A stretch of DNA of 64,000 nucleotides from the NCBI GenBank assembly GCA_963817635.1, contig CAWFPR010000006.1, positions 62,001-126,000 of the forward strand. The letters are read 5' to 3'. Source of the stretch: CAWFPR01 sp963817635 (GTDB lineage: Bacteria; Acidobacteriota; Vicinamibacteria; Vicinamibacterales; 2-12-FULL-66-21). Shown here one piece after another: positions 25,823 through 35,192 of this stretch. Numbering within the stretch: the stretch's first letter is position 1; every line of letters starts with the position of its first letter. Both the position numbers and the translations under genes were made by a program. The notes under the pieces are model-generated. The model searched no databases. It worked only from the letters and a program-made list of their open reading frames with translations, and was not told the origin of the DNA.

Positions 25823-27135
25823 GCCGTTTCCCCGGCCGGCTTGAACCAGCCGACGGTTCGAGTAGCGGTCCCGAGGCGCCGCCGCGCGACGTCCCAGACC
25901 TGCTCGGCTGTCACCTCGTCGATGCAGGGCTGAAGTGCCTGAAAGAATCCCGGCCCCGCAACCGTTTCGAAATAACCAAGCTGGTGCGCCATGTTGGTGA
26001 CGCTGTCGTTCTCGAACACCAGCCGGGCCCGCAACTGGCGCCTGGCGCGCAGAAGTTCGGCGTCGTTCGGGCCGTCGCGGCGGACGCGCTCGATCGCCAG
26101 GCTCGCCGCCCCTTCGACATCGGCGAGGGCAACGCCCTCCATCGCGGTGAACGACAGGGTGTAGAGGAACGGCTCAGCCGTCGGCAACAACGCGCCGGAG
26201 ACAGCCGACGCGACTCCGCCCTCGACGAGCGTCGTGTAGAGGCGGGCCTTGCGCTGCGGGGGCGTGCCGCTGAAGCTGCACCAGAGGTTCGTGCCCTTGG
26301 CGCCGGACAGCACGGCATCGAGCACCAGCAGCGGGAAGAAGTCCGGGTCGTGCGCGCCGGGCGCGTGGTAGGCGAACTTCACGTAGCCGGTCGTCCCTTC
26401 ACGTTCGACGAGCACGCGCCGCTCACCGAGCTGCGGCGGCTCGTGGAGCTTCAGCCGCGCCGGTGGCTCGCCGGGACGGATCTGGCCGAAGTGATACGCG
26501 GCGCGCCGCACCACATCGTCCATATTGACGTCGCCGACGACGACGAGGACGGCGTTGTTCGGGATGTAGAACCGGCGGTAATGCGAGTAGAGATCCTCGC
26601 GCGTCATCGACTGCAGGTCGTCGAGCCAGCCGATCGTCGGATGCCCATACGGATGCGCCCGGAAGGCGGTGGCGGTCACCTCGGTGTCGAGCAGCTGGTC
26701 CGGGTCGTTTTCCCCGCCCTGCAGCTCCGAGATGATCACCGTCCGCTCCGATTCGCAGTCGGCGGATTCGTACAGGCCGGACGCCATGCGCTCGGCCTCG
26801 ATGAACAGCATCTGATCGAGCGCGGCGCTGGCCGCCGTCTCGACATAGGTCGTCTGATCGATCCAGGTATAGCCGTTCCACATCCCCCCGAACCGTTCGA
26901 CGATGCCTTTCATCTGTTCGCGCGGGATGCGGGTCGTCCCCTTGAAGTTCATGTGCTCGACCCAGTGAGAGACGCCGGTGAGGCCTGGGGTCTCGTCGCG
27001 CGAACCGACGCCGTACCAACACCACACCGAGACGAGCGGAGCTGTGTGGACCTCCTGCACGAGCAGCGTCAGGCCGTTGTCGAGCCGAATATGATGCACA
27101 GGACAGGCGGCGACCGGGGCGGCGGGAAGCGCCAT
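25819..27135 (-). CDS. M16 zinc metallopeptidase, active subunit
   Basis: About 438 residues from the ATG at 27135. The inverted zinc motif is intact: GVSHWVEHMNFKGTTRIP (HxxEH), with the downstream acidic ligand in the ESERTVIISELQGGEND region. It pairs with the zinc-less subunit encoded immediately downstream (ATGA-type overlap), like other bacterial M16B heterodimers. No signal peptide is evident. The start at 27135 was chosen because a TATAAT box ends seven bases upstream; the in-frame ATG at 27144 lies inside that box. Confidence 0.85.
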   Translation of the reverse strand: MALPAAPVAACPVHHIRLDNGLTLLVQEVHTAPLVSVWCWYGVGSRDETPGLTGVSHWVEHMNFKGTTRIPREQMKGIVERFGGMWNGYTWIDQTTYVETAASAALDQMLFIEAERMASGLYESADCESERTVIISELQGGENDPDQLLDTEVTATAFRAHPYGHPTIGWLDDLQSMTREDLYSHYRRFYIPNNAVLVVVGDVNMDDVVRRAAYHFGQIRPGEPPARLKLHEPPQLGERRVLVEREGTTGYVKFAYHAPGAHDPDFFPLLVLDAVLSGAKGTNLWCSFSGTPPQRKARLYTTLVEGGVASAVSGALLPTAEPFLYTLSFTAMEGVALADVEGAASLAIERVRRDGPNDAELLRARRQLRARLVFENDSVTNMAHQLGYFETVAGPGFFQALQPCIDEVTAEQVWDVARRRLGTATRTVGWFKPAGETA

Positions 27136-27142
27136 ACCGTCC

Positions 27143-27148
27143 ATTATA
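27143..27148 (-). promoter_or_regulatory. -10 box of the M16 operon (leaderless)
   Basis: A perfect TATAAT on the minus strand, with its end seven bases before the ATG at 27135, so transcription would begin at or next to the start codon. TTTTCA at a 15-base spacing is a poor -35. Confidence 0.6.
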
Positions 27149-27187
27149 CAAGTCGGTTTTGACTGAAAATCGTGCAGTTTTGGCCAT

Positions 27188-27212
27188 GTTTCCACGATTT
27201 TGGCGTGGAAAC
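27188..27212. promoter_or_regulatory. Perfect inverted repeat in the divergent M16/lectin promoter region
   Basis: GTTTCCACG (27188-27196) and CGTGGAAAC (27204-27212) are exact reverse complements around ATTTTGG. Position between the M16 promoter and the lectin-like gene suits an operator for a dimeric regulator or a leader hairpin. Confidence 0.5.
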
Positions 27213-27323
27213 GCCGGCTAACGGTGCGTGGCCGTTCCCTTGCATCAGAATAGGGGAGCGCCGAGTTACGGCTCAGCTTGATACGCTCAGCCATTTTCGA
27301 AGATTCCATGGAGGAGGAGACAT

Positions 27324-28127
27324 ATGTTCAAACGGACGATTCTCGCGGTGTCTGTTCTAGCGCTGTCGATGACAGGCATCGCGCTGGCGCAGGAGAATGC
27401 CACTCTCCTGTTGCGCTCGGGGGAGACCGTCAGCGGCCAACTCGTCGATATGGGTGGCGTGGGTTTTACCGTCACTGTCAACGGTCAGGAACGGCGGATC
27501 CCGACTGGCGACGTCGCGGTCATTGATTTCACCGGCAACCCGAAGGACATCGACTGGAGCAAGATCCCATCCGACCAGGTCATCGTGCTCCGGAACGGGC
27601 AGACGGTGGACGGCCAGCTCTACGACGTCGGCGGCACGAGGCCGCTGCGGATCACGGTGCGCACCAGCTCGGTCGAGCGGGAGTTCTCATCCAACGAGGT
27701 CGAACGCATCATCCTGGCAAGGCCGACGAACGCGATTGCCACGACCGGCAGCATCGCCGCGGGCGGCGGCATCGCGGTGCCGGCCAGGCAGTTGTGGACC
27801 TCGACCGGGCTCACAGTCCGGCGCGGGGAGACGCTGCAATTCAACACGACCGGACAGGTTCAGCTCAGCACTGATTCGAACGACGTCGCCACTGCCTCGG
27901 GTTCGACGTCGGGCCGGTACGTCGCGGGGTCGCCGCTGCCGCGCGTGCTTGCCGGAGCGCTCATCGGCCGCATCGGCAACGGTCAGCCGTTTGGCATCGG
28001 CACCCAGACGTCGATCCAGGCGCCGGCCGCCGGCCAGTTGTTCCTGGGGATCAACGACGCCAGCCTGAGTGACAACCAGGGCGAGTTCCGGGTGGAAATC
28101 ACGCGTACGGGTCAAATCCGGCACTGA
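27324..28127 (+). CDS. Exported protein with internal repeats and a PA-IL/LecA-like lectin domain
   Basis: A 267-residue protein with a signal peptide (MFKRTILAVSVLALSMTGIALA) and a strong ribosome site GGAGGAGGAG. Two tandem copies of a small beta unit follow: LLRSGETVSGQLVDMGGVGFTVT and VLRNGQTVDGQLYDVGGTRPLRIT, each ending in a VxxIxF/IIL strand. After a flexible linker the C-terminal 110 residues (TGLTVRRGETLQFNTTGQV, GALIGRIGNGQPFGIG, GQLFLGINDASLSDNQGEFRV) resemble the calcium-dependent galactose-binding PA-IL fold. It probably binds carbohydrate at or outside the outer membrane. A clean terminator follows. Confidence 0.75.
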   Translation: MFKRTILAVSVLALSMTGIALAQENATLLLRSGETVSGQLVDMGGVGFTVTVNGQERRIPTGDVAVIDFTGNPKDIDWSKIPSDQVIVLRNGQTVDGQLYDVGGTRPLRITVRTSSVEREFSSNEVERIILARPTNAIATTGSIAAGGGIAVPARQLWTSTGLTVRRGETLQFNTTGQVQLSTDSNDVATASGSTSGRYVAGSPLPRVLAGALIGRIGNGQPFGIGTQTSIQAPAAGQLFLGINDASLSDNQGEFRVEITRTGQIRH

Positions 28128-28156
28128 CGCGCCAGAACGCGGCGGGAACGGAATGG

Positions 28157-28188
28157 GCCGGCATCCTTCGGGATGCCGGCTTTTTTTT
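28157..28188 (+). terminator. Intrinsic terminator of the lectin-like gene
   Basis: GCCGGCATCC (28157-28166) pairs perfectly with GGATGCCGGC (28171-28180) across a stable TTCG tetraloop, followed by eight T residues (28181-28188). Confidence 0.93.
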
Positions 28189-28303
28189 CGGCCGGCGGCC
28201 GCGTGAGGACCCTGCCCGAACGAAGCGAGTCGGCCGGCCGGCCCGGCGCGCGGCACCCTGTTGCCATTGAACGCACGTCGAAGGGTAGAATGAACGATCA
28301 CCC

Positions 28304-31120
28304 ATGGCCGACTGGAAAGACACGCTCAACCTTCCCCGCACCGACTTCCCGATGAAGGCGAACCTGCAGACCGCCGAACCCCAGGCGCTCGCCCGCTGGG
28401 AAGAAATGGGCCTGTACGACCGCATCCGCGAGCGGAGCACCGGACGGCCGAAGTTCGTCCTGCACGACGGACCGCCGTACGCCAACGGACGCATCCATCT
28501 CGGCACGGCGATGAACAAGATCCTCAAGGACTTCGTCGTGAAGTCGCGCACGATGATGGGGTTCGACGCGCCGTATGTGCTCGGATACGACTGCCACGGC
28601 CTGCCGATCGAGCTGAAAGTGGACCGCGAGCTGGGTCCGAAGAAGCGCGAGATGTCGATCGCGGACTTCCGCCGGGCATGCCGCGGCTATGCCGCCCGTT
28701 TCATCGACGTCATGAACGTCGAGTTTCAGCGGCTCGGTGTGTTCGGCGACTGGAACGACCTCTACCTGACGATGGACTTCCGCTACCAGGCGGCGATCGC
28801 GCGCGCGCTCGGCCGGTTCGTCGAGCGGGATCTCGTCTACAAGGGCAAGAAGCCGGTGCACTGGTGCATTCACTGCCGCACGGCGCTGGCCGAGGCGGAG
28901 GTCGAGTACTCGGATCACTCGTCTCCGTCGATCTATGTCGAGTTCCCGGTCAGGCCTGAGGGCGCGGAGAGGCTCGCCGAGGCGGTGCCCGGGCTGGCGG
29001 GACGCCCGCTGTCGGTCCTGATCTGGACGACGACTCCGTGGACGATCCCGTCGAACCTGGCGATCGCGTTTCATCCGGACTTCGACTACGCCGCCTACGA
29101 CGTCGATGGCCGCGCGGTCATTGTTGCCGAGTCGCTCGCGCCAGCCGTGGCCGCCGCCACCGGACGGACGTTCGGCGAGCCCGTGGCGCGCATGAAGGGT
29201 GCGGTGCTCGAGCACGTGCGCTTCCAGCATCCGCTGTACGCGCGCGAGTCGGTCGGCGTGCTCGCCGACTACGTGACGCTCGAGCAGGGCACCGGCGCCG
29301 TGCACACCGCTCCCGGGCACGGCAGCGATGACTTCACCACGGGCGTGAAGTACGGGCTCGAGATCTACGCGCCGGTAGGGCCCGGTGGACACTTCCTCCA
29401 GAGCGTCGAGCTGTTCGGCGGGCAGCGCGTCTTCGACGCGAACCCGCGCATCGAGGAGGCGCTGCACGAGCGGGGACGCCTCTGGCACCGGGAAGCGTTC
29501 CAGCACTCGTACCCGCACTGCTGGCGCTGCCACAATCCGGTGATCTTCCTCGCGACCGCGCAGTGGTTCATCGCGCTCGACAAGCCGCCGGCTGACTCTC
29601 GGTCCACGCTCCGGCAGGCCGCGCTCGACGCGATCGACAACAAGGTGCAGTGGGTCCCGAGGAACGGCCACGACCGCATCTTCAACATGGTCGAGAATCG
29701 CCCCGACTGGTGCATCTCGCGCCAGCGTGCCTGGGGCGTGCCGATTCCGGCCGTCGACTGCACGGCGTGCGGCGAAGCCGTGTTGACGGCCGCGCTCGTC
29801 GACAAGGCCGCCGCCGTCTTCGACGTGTACGGCGCCGACGCGTGGTACGAGCGCCCCATCGACGAGTTCCTGCCCGACGGCCTCACGTGCCCCGCGTGCG
29901 GCGGCACGGCGTTCGAGCGCGAACGCGACATCCTGGACGTATGGTTCGACTCCGGATCGAGTCACGAGGCCGTGCTGCCGTTCCGCGACGAGCTCACGTG
30001 GCCGGCCGACCTGTATCTCGAGGGGAGCGATCAGCATCGCGGATGGTTCCAGAGCTCGCTGCTCGTCGGGCTCGGCACGCGTAACCGCCCGCCGTTCAGG
30101 ACGGTCGTCACGCACGGGTTCATCGTCGCGGAAGACGGCCGCAAGATGTCCAAGTCGATCGGCAACACGATCGAACCGCAGGAGATCATCAAGGACAGCG
30201 GCGCCGAGATCATCCGGCTCTGGGTCTGCATGGTCGACTACCGCGAGGAAGTCCGCGTCGGGCGCCAGATCCTGGCCCGGGTCGTGGAAGCGTACCGGAA
30301 GATCCGGAACACCCTGCGATACCTGCTCTCGAACCTGTACGATTTCGACCCGTCACGCGACCTGGTGCCGCTCGACCGGATGCACGAAGTCGATCGGTTC
30401 GCGCTGGCGCGCTATGCGGCTGCGGCCCGGACGATGCTGACGGCCTACGAGTCGTACGACTTTCCGGCGATTTTCCAGGCCGTCAACCAGTTCGCGACCG
30501 TCGACCTGAGCGCGTTCTATGCCGACGTGTCGAAGGATCGGCTGTACACCTTCGGCGCCGGCTCACCAGAGCGACGCTCGGCGCAGACGGCGATGTACCT
30601 GATAGCCGACGGCCTGACGCGGCTGCTCGCGCCGATCCTGCCCATGTCGAGCGACGAGCTGTGGCGGCACCTGCCGGGCACGCGGGACGCGTCGGTGCAC
30701 CTGGCCGAGTTCCCCGGCGATACGGATCGGTTCAGGGACGATCGGCTGACCGAGCGCTGGGCACGCCTGATGCGGGTGCGGGACGAGGTCAACCGGGTGC
30801 TCGAAGCGGCGCGCCAGGCCAAAACGATCGGCAATTCGCTGGGGGCGAGCGTCGCGCTCACCACCCGCGGCGACACCGCGGCGCTGCTGGCGGAGTACGA
30901 GGCCGACCTGCCGATGCTGTTCATCGTCTCCCGTGTCACGCTCGACGCCGCCGAGGGGGATGGCGACGACCTCGAGGTGCGCGTGGCGCGTGCCGACGGG
31001 GTGAAGTGCGCCCGGTGCTGGCGCACCGTGCCGTCCGTATCCTCTGCCGCCGAGACGCTCGATGTCTGCGAGCGCTGCGAGGGCGCCCTGGCCGCCCCGG
31101 CCGGGCCGGTTGCCAGGTGA
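28304..31120 (+). CDS. ileS: Isoleucyl-tRNA synthetase
   Basis: A 938-residue class I synthetase charging tRNA-Ile. The HIGH motif appears as PYANGRIHLGTAMNKILKD and the KMSKS loop as GRKMSKSIGNT. The editing domain (GTGAVHTAPGHGSDDF) and the C-terminal zinc finger (CARCWRT and CERC) are present, as in bacterial-type IleRS. The ATG at 28304 has no clear Shine-Dalgarno; TAGAAT about 14 bases upstream may be a -10. It begins an ileS-lspA-lgt-rluD block, an arrangement seen in part in many bacteria. Confidence 0.96.
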   Translation: MADWKDTLNLPRTDFPMKANLQTAEPQALARWEEMGLYDRIRERSTGRPKFVLHDGPPYANGRIHLGTAMNKILKDFVVKSRTMMGFDAPYVLGYDCHGLPIELKVDRELGPKKREMSIADFRRACRGYAARFIDVMNVEFQRLGVFGDWNDLYLTMDFRYQAAIARALGRFVERDLVYKGKKPVHWCIHCRTALAEAEVEYSDHSSPSIYVEFPVRPEGAERLAEAVPGLAGRPLSVLIWTTTPWTIPSNLAIAFHPDFDYAAYDVDGRAVIVAESLAPAVAAATGRTFGEPVARMKGAVLEHVRFQHPLYARESVGVLADYVTLEQGTGAVHTAPGHGSDDFTTGVKYGLEIYAPVGPGGHFLQSVELFGGQRVFDANPRIEEALHERGRLWHREAFQHSYPHCWRCHNPVIFLATAQWFIALDKPPADSRSTLRQAALDAIDNKVQWVPRNGHDRIFNMVENRPDWCISRQRAWGVPIPAVDCTACGEAVLTAALVDKAAAVFDVYGADAWYERPIDEFLPDGLTCPACGGTAFERERDILDVWFDSGSSHEAVLPFRDELTWPADLYLEGSDQHRGWFQSSLLVGLGTRNRPPFRTVVTHGFIVAEDGRKMSKSIGNTIEPQEIIKDSGAEIIRLWVCMVDYREEVRVGRQILARVVEAYRKIRNTLRYLLSNLYDFDPSRDLVPLDRMHEVDRFALARYAAAARTMLTAYESYDFPAIFQAVNQFATVDLSAFYADVSKDRLYTFGAGSPERRSAQTAMYLIADGLTRLLAPILPMSSDELWRHLPGTRDASVHLAEFPGDTDRFRDDRLTERWARLMRVRDEVNRVLEAARQAKTIGNSLGASVALTTRGDTAALLAEYEADLPMLFIVSRVTLDAAEGDGDDLEVRVARADGVKCARCWRTVPSVSSAAETLDVCERCEGALAAPAGPVAR

Positions 31121-31127
31121 GGTCTGC

Positions 31128-31682
31128 ATGACAGGCCGCCCGGCGCCAGAACCAACGGAACCGCTTCCCGTGCCCGCCGACGCGCCGCGCACGTACGCGC
31201 GGCCGTTCGAGCTCGCGCTGATGGGTGGGGTCGTGCTGCTGGACCAGGCGACGAAGTGGGTCGTGCAGCGGCTCCTGGCGCCCGATCAGAGCCGCAACCT
31301 CATCCCCGGCTTTCTCGACCTGACGCACGTCCACAATACCGGCGCGGCGTTCGGGCTGCTGAACGCCGCCGACTTCGCCTACAAGCCGGCAGTGATGATC
31401 GCCATCGCGGCGCTCGCGCTGGTGGCGATCGCGGCGTACGCGACCCAGCTTGGTTTTCACGAGCGGATGGCTCGCTACGGACTCGCGCTGATCCTCGGCG
31501 GCGCCTTCGGCAACCTCATCGATCGCGCGACCGCGGGCTTCGTCGTGGACTTCGTCGACGTCTACTGGGGCACCACTCACTTCTGGGCATTCAACGTGGC
31601 GGACTCGGCGATTACGATCGGGGCCATCATGGTTCTGCTCGACATGATCGGACTCGGACGCGATGCATCCCATACTGTTTGA
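31128..31682 (+). CDS. lspA: Lipoprotein signal peptidase
   Basis: A 184-residue inner-membrane aspartic peptidase that removes signal peptides from prolipoproteins. Four hydrophobic segments; catalytic aspartates in GNLIDRATAGFVVDF and FNVADSAITIGA; NTGAAFGLL is also conserved. A hydrophilic N-terminal extension (about 28 residues) precedes the first helix. It sits between ileS and lgt, the next lipoprotein-processing enzyme, and overlaps lgt by 20 bases. Lipobox proteins such as 42786 would be clients. Confidence 0.94.
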   Translation: MTGRPAPEPTEPLPVPADAPRTYARPFELALMGGVVLLDQATKWVVQRLLAPDQSRNLIPGFLDLTHVHNTGAAFGLLNAADFAYKPAVMIAIAALALVAIAAYATQLGFHERMARYGLALILGGAFGNLIDRATAGFVVDFVDVYWGTTHFWAFNVADSAITIGAIMVLLDMIGLGRDASHTV

Positions 31683-32472
31683 GGTCCTCGGGTTCCCCGT
31701 CTACAGCTACGGCGTGCTGCTGGCCGCGGCGTACCTGCTGGGCCTGCGGTTCGCGTTGGTGCGCGCCAGGAGCCGCGGGCTGGATCCGAACCGGGTGATG
31801 GATCTCGGCATCTGGATCATCATCAGCGCGCTGGTTGGCGCCAAGCTCCTCCTGCTTGCGGTGGAGTTCGACACCTACAGGCATCCGGCCGAGCTGTGGA
31901 CGCTGATGCGATCGGGCGGCGTCTTCTACGGCGGGCTCATCGCGGCCGTCGTCGTGGCGCTCTGGTACCTCCGGCACTACCGGATGCCGATGTGGACCGT
32001 CACCGACGTGTTCGCACCCGGCATCGCCCTCGGCCACGTGATAGGCCGCATGGGCTGCCTGTTCGCCGGCTGCTGCTTCGGCCGGCCGACGAGCGTTCCG
32101 TGGGCGATCACGTTCCACAGCACCTTCGCCGCGCAGAACGTCGGAACGCCGCTGGACGTTCCCCTGCATCCGACACAACTGTACGAAGCGTCGGCCGAGC
32201 TCTTCATCCTCGGACTTCTCCTGGCGTCAGAACGCCAGGGACGCCAGTTTCCGGGACGCACGTTCTGGCTGTACATGTTCCTGTACGGCGTGTCGCGGTT
32301 CATCATCGAGTTCTTTCGCGGGGACGAACGCGGGACGATCGGGATGTTGTCCACCTCGCAGTTCGTCTCCGTGATTCTCGTGCCGCTGGCGATCGTCATG
32401 TTGATAGTGCTCAGCCGGCGGGCCGGCGGCCCGGCGCCCGCGGCGGCCGAGCGGAAAGCCCGCGCCGCGTAG
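31663..32472 (+). CDS. lgt: Prolipoprotein diacylglyceryl transferase
   Basis: A 269-residue membrane enzyme that adds diacylglycerol to the lipobox cysteine. The family signature lies in GHVIGRMGCLFAGCCFGRPT; LHPTQLYEAS and FRGDERG match conserved periplasmic and cytoplasmic sites. Seven hydrophobic helices fit the family. It overlaps lspA, so the two steps of lipoprotein maturation are encoded together. Confidence 0.94.
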   Translation: MHPILFEVLGFPVYSYGVLLAAAYLLGLRFALVRARSRGLDPNRVMDLGIWIIISALVGAKLLLLAVEFDTYRHPAELWTLMRSGGVFYGGLIAAVVVALWYLRHYRMPMWTVTDVFAPGIALGHVIGRMGCLFAGCCFGRPTSVPWAITFHSTFAAQNVGTPLDVPLHPTQLYEASAELFILGLLLASERQGRQFPGRTFWLYMFLYGVSRFIIEFFRGDERGTIGMLSTSQFVSVILVPLAIVMLIVLSRRAGGPAPAAAERKARAA

Positions 32473-32480
32473 GCGCGCCC

Positions 32481-33446
32481 ATGCCCGGCACTCCCAGCAC
32501 CCGCGACCTGGCGGTCGAGGCGGAACACGACGGCCTCCGGCTCGATGCCTTCATCACGGCGCTCCTGCCCGAGCTGTCACGCTCGCACATTCAGCGGCTG
32601 ATCAAGGACGGGTGCGTGCGCGGACCGGGCCGGTCGCTGCGCGCCAGCACGCCGGTGCGCACCTCGCAGGTCTATACGATCGAACTCCCGGCTCCCACGG
32701 CCGCCGCGCCAGAGCCGGAGGCGCTGCCGCTCCGCATCCTCTACGAAGATCCCGACGTGGTGGTCCTCGACAAGCCGGCCGGCATGGTCGTCCATCCGGG
32801 TGCGGGACACGCGTCGGGCACCCTCGTCAACGCACTGCTCCACCACGTGAAGGATCTGAGCGGCATCGGCGGCGAGCTTCGTCCCGGCATCGTGCACCGG
32901 CTGGATCGGGGCACGTCGGGCGTGATGGTGGCGGCGAAGAACGACCGGGCGCACCAGGAGCTGTCGCGGCAGTTCGCCGATCGCGAGGTGGAGAAGGAAT
33001 ATGTGGCGCTCGTCTGGGGGGTGGTACAGCAGGGACGGCGGATCGAAGACGCCATCGGCCGCGACCCGGTGAACCGGCAGAAGATGTCCACGCGGGCGCG
33101 GCGCGCGCGCAGTGCCGTGACGCGGGTCACCTGGGCGCGGCACTTTCCCGGCGTGTCCCTGCTGAAGGTCGCGATTGCCACCGGCCGCACGCATCAGATT
33201 CGCGTGCACCTGAACGCGATCGGCCACCCGGTCGTCGGCGATTCGGTCTACGGCGGCCTGCACCGTCGAGTCCCGCATCACTTGCGCGCCGTGCTGCGGC
33301 TGGAGCGCCCGTTCCTGCACGCCGCGCGGCTCGTCTTCACGCATCCGACCGACGGCCGTCGCGTCGAGTTCGATTCCCCGCTGCCGCCCGACCTGCAGGG
33401 CATCCTCGACGCGCTCGTCGAAATCGACGAGGCGGCCGAGGAATAG
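32481..33446 (+). CDS. rluD: Ribosomal large subunit pseudouridine synthase, RluD/RluA family
   Basis: A 321-residue protein with an N-terminal S4 RNA-binding domain (LRLDAFITALLPELSRSHIQRLIKDGCV) and the RluA-type catalytic domain. The active aspartate is in GIVHRLDRGTSGVMVAAK; VVLDKPAGMVVHPG and GRTHQIRVHLNAIGHPVVGD are also conserved. RluD modifies 23S rRNA helix 69 and is the usual lgt/lspA neighbour; other RluA paralogues remain possible. Confidence 0.9.
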   Translation: MPGTPSTRDLAVEAEHDGLRLDAFITALLPELSRSHIQRLIKDGCVRGPGRSLRASTPVRTSQVYTIELPAPTAAAPEPEALPLRILYEDPDVVVLDKPAGMVVHPGAGHASGTLVNALLHHVKDLSGIGGELRPGIVHRLDRGTSGVMVAAKNDRAHQELSRQFADREVEKEYVALVWGVVQQGRRIEDAIGRDPVNRQKMSTRARRARSAVTRVTWARHFPGVSLLKVAIATGRTHQIRVHLNAIGHPVVGDSVYGGLHRRVPHHLRAVLRLERPFLHAARLVFTHPTDGRRVEFDSPLPPDLQGILDALVEIDEAAEE

Positions 33447-33464
33447 CGCTCGAGCGGAAGTGCC

Positions 33465-35174
33465 CTATCGGCGAAGCGTGATCGCCTTCGACTCGCCGTC
33501 CCCGAGCGTGACCCTCGTTGCCGTCGCCCGCAACCGCTCCAGGTAATCCGCCTCAGCCCATTCGCCATCGACCAGCTCGTCCACCACGGCCACGAGGTAG
33601 TCGGCTGCCGGCAGGGGAGACACGCTGAACGACCCATCCGCGCCGGCCGTCGCCGAGGCCACATACCGGTTCAGCGGCGCCGTCCATCGGGAGCGATCGT
33701 TAGGAAAGATCACCACGGCCGCGCCGGGCGCCGGGCGGCCGCGATCGTCGACGACGAGGCCGGAGATCTGCGCGGGCTTCGCGGTCACGACGACGTCGAG
33801 GTCGGCGATGTCCGCGCCCCGCACCTCGATCCCCTCGTCGGTGACGTCGATGCCGGACGCGCGAACGGCTTTGAGGGCCCACCCCTTCGCCAGGCCGTTG
33901 ACGCGCACCAGGCGCGTGCCACTGACGCCGTGCACCTCGAACGAGCCGTCAGGCCCAACGGGACCACCAGCGCCGAGCATCAGCGCCGAGGCGCTGAGTC
34001 CGGCACTCGCATCGACGGTCGAGATTTTCAACCGGCTCAGCACGTCGGGCCCGGAGGCGGCGCCCTCAACCACCACGCGCCCGGTCAGGCGGCTGCCTGC
34101 CATCGTCGCGATCCGCAGGTTCTCGATGTCCTCGCCGCTGACGGTGATTGGCACGCTCGCGTACTCGGTCATGTCGGCGCCCTGGGACAGTCCGACGCTG
34201 CCCGACCGCGCGATCGCCTCGACCGCGGACTTCGCGTACACGTCCAGCCGGTACTCTCCGGGCTTCACGTTCGACAGCACGAACGAGCCGTCCGCCGAGG
34301 GCTCCACGACGTTCATGTCCAGCATGCCGCTCGTCACCGAGGCGCCTCCTGTGCGCGCGACGTGGAGCATGACAAGGTTGCCGGGCGCGGGCCTGCCGCG
34401 GGAATCGACAATCACGCCGGACAGCCTCGCGAGGCGCACAGAACCCAGTGCGAAGTCGATGGCGGGCACGTCCGCTCCGGCCCGGACCGTCACCGGCTGC
34501 GCGTCTGCGGCGAAGACCGTGCCGGGAAAGAACGTCGGCGCGAATCCGATCGCGCCGCGCGTCACCACCGGCGGATTCTGCGGGTCGTAGGTGGCAAGAT
34601 CGACGCTTCTCTGAGCGGCTGTGATGTAGTACGTCCCCGGCAGCAGGCCGTAGAGCCGGTACTCGCCCAGATCGTTGGTCTGGGCCGCGGAGCGCGAGTT
34701 GAGACGGCGGACGCCGGACATGTACTCGGCCCGCAGCGCGCGGACGTGGGCCTCCACCACCGGCTCGCCGTCCCCGTCCACGATCCGTCCCGTCACCGCG
34801 CCGCCACGAAGCATGCGGATGACGAACCCGTCCGCCGCCTGACCGGCGGCCAATTCGAACGCCGGACTCGGCTCGGAAGGTCGCCGCTGTTCGGCGCCGC
34901 CCGTGACGTAGCCAGCCCTGGTCGCGGTCAGCAGGTAGCGGCCCGCCGGAAGAGCCGTGAACTCGAACCGGCCGCTGGCGTCGCTCGCCGCCTCCCAGGT
35001 GCCGGCGCCCGGGCCGATGAGCCGCAGGGCAGCGCGGGAAATTGGTGCCCCGGTGTCGGCCCTGACAACGATGCCGCGAACACTGCCGCTGCCCGGGGAC
35101 TTCCGTCCGCCGCGCGCTCCGGGAACCGGAGTCTGGCAGAGCAGCGCTGCCGACACGAGCGCAATGACCCACAT
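33465..35174 (-). CDS. Exported protein with repeated carboxypeptidase-regulatory-like (Cna-B type) domains
   Basis: A 569-residue protein with an N-terminal signal sequence (MWVIALVSAALLCQTPVPG). At least four beta-sandwich units follow, each with the GxVxDxxGxPxxGAxV pattern and a FxxxxLxPGxYxL strand: VRGIVVRADTGAPISRAALRL, VTGRIVDGDGEPVVEAHVRAL, LSGVIVDSRGRPAPGNLVML and ISGLVVDDRGRPAPGAAVVIF. Such domains are structural modules found in cell-surface proteins and at the front of some TonB-dependent receptors. No peptidase active site is present. GAGGAG precedes the ATG, and a tiny membrane-protein ORF lies just upstream. Confidence 0.82.
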   Translation of the reverse strand: MWVIALVSAALLCQTPVPGARGGRKSPGSGSVRGIVVRADTGAPISRAALRLIGPGAGTWEAASDASGRFEFTALPAGRYLLTATRAGYVTGGAEQRRPSEPSPAFELAAGQAADGFVIRMLRGGAVTGRIVDGDGEPVVEAHVRALRAEYMSGVRRLNSRSAAQTNDLGEYRLYGLLPGTYYITAAQRSVDLATYDPQNPPVVTRGAIGFAPTFFPGTVFAADAQPVTVRAGADVPAIDFALGSVRLARLSGVIVDSRGRPAPGNLVMLHVARTGGASVTSGMLDMNVVEPSADGSFVLSNVKPGEYRLDVYAKSAVEAIARSGSVGLSQGADMTEYASVPITVSGEDIENLRIATMAGSRLTGRVVVEGAASGPDVLSRLKISTVDASAGLSASALMLGAGGPVGPDGSFEVHGVSGTRLVRVNGLAKGWALKAVRASGIDVTDEGIEVRGADIADLDVVVTAKPAQISGLVVDDRGRPAPGAAVVIFPNDRSRWTAPLNRYVASATAGADGSFSVSPLPAADYLVAVVDELVDGEWAEADYLERLRATATRVTLGDGESKAITLRR

Positions 35175-35192
35175 GGATCACTCCTCTCCGGT

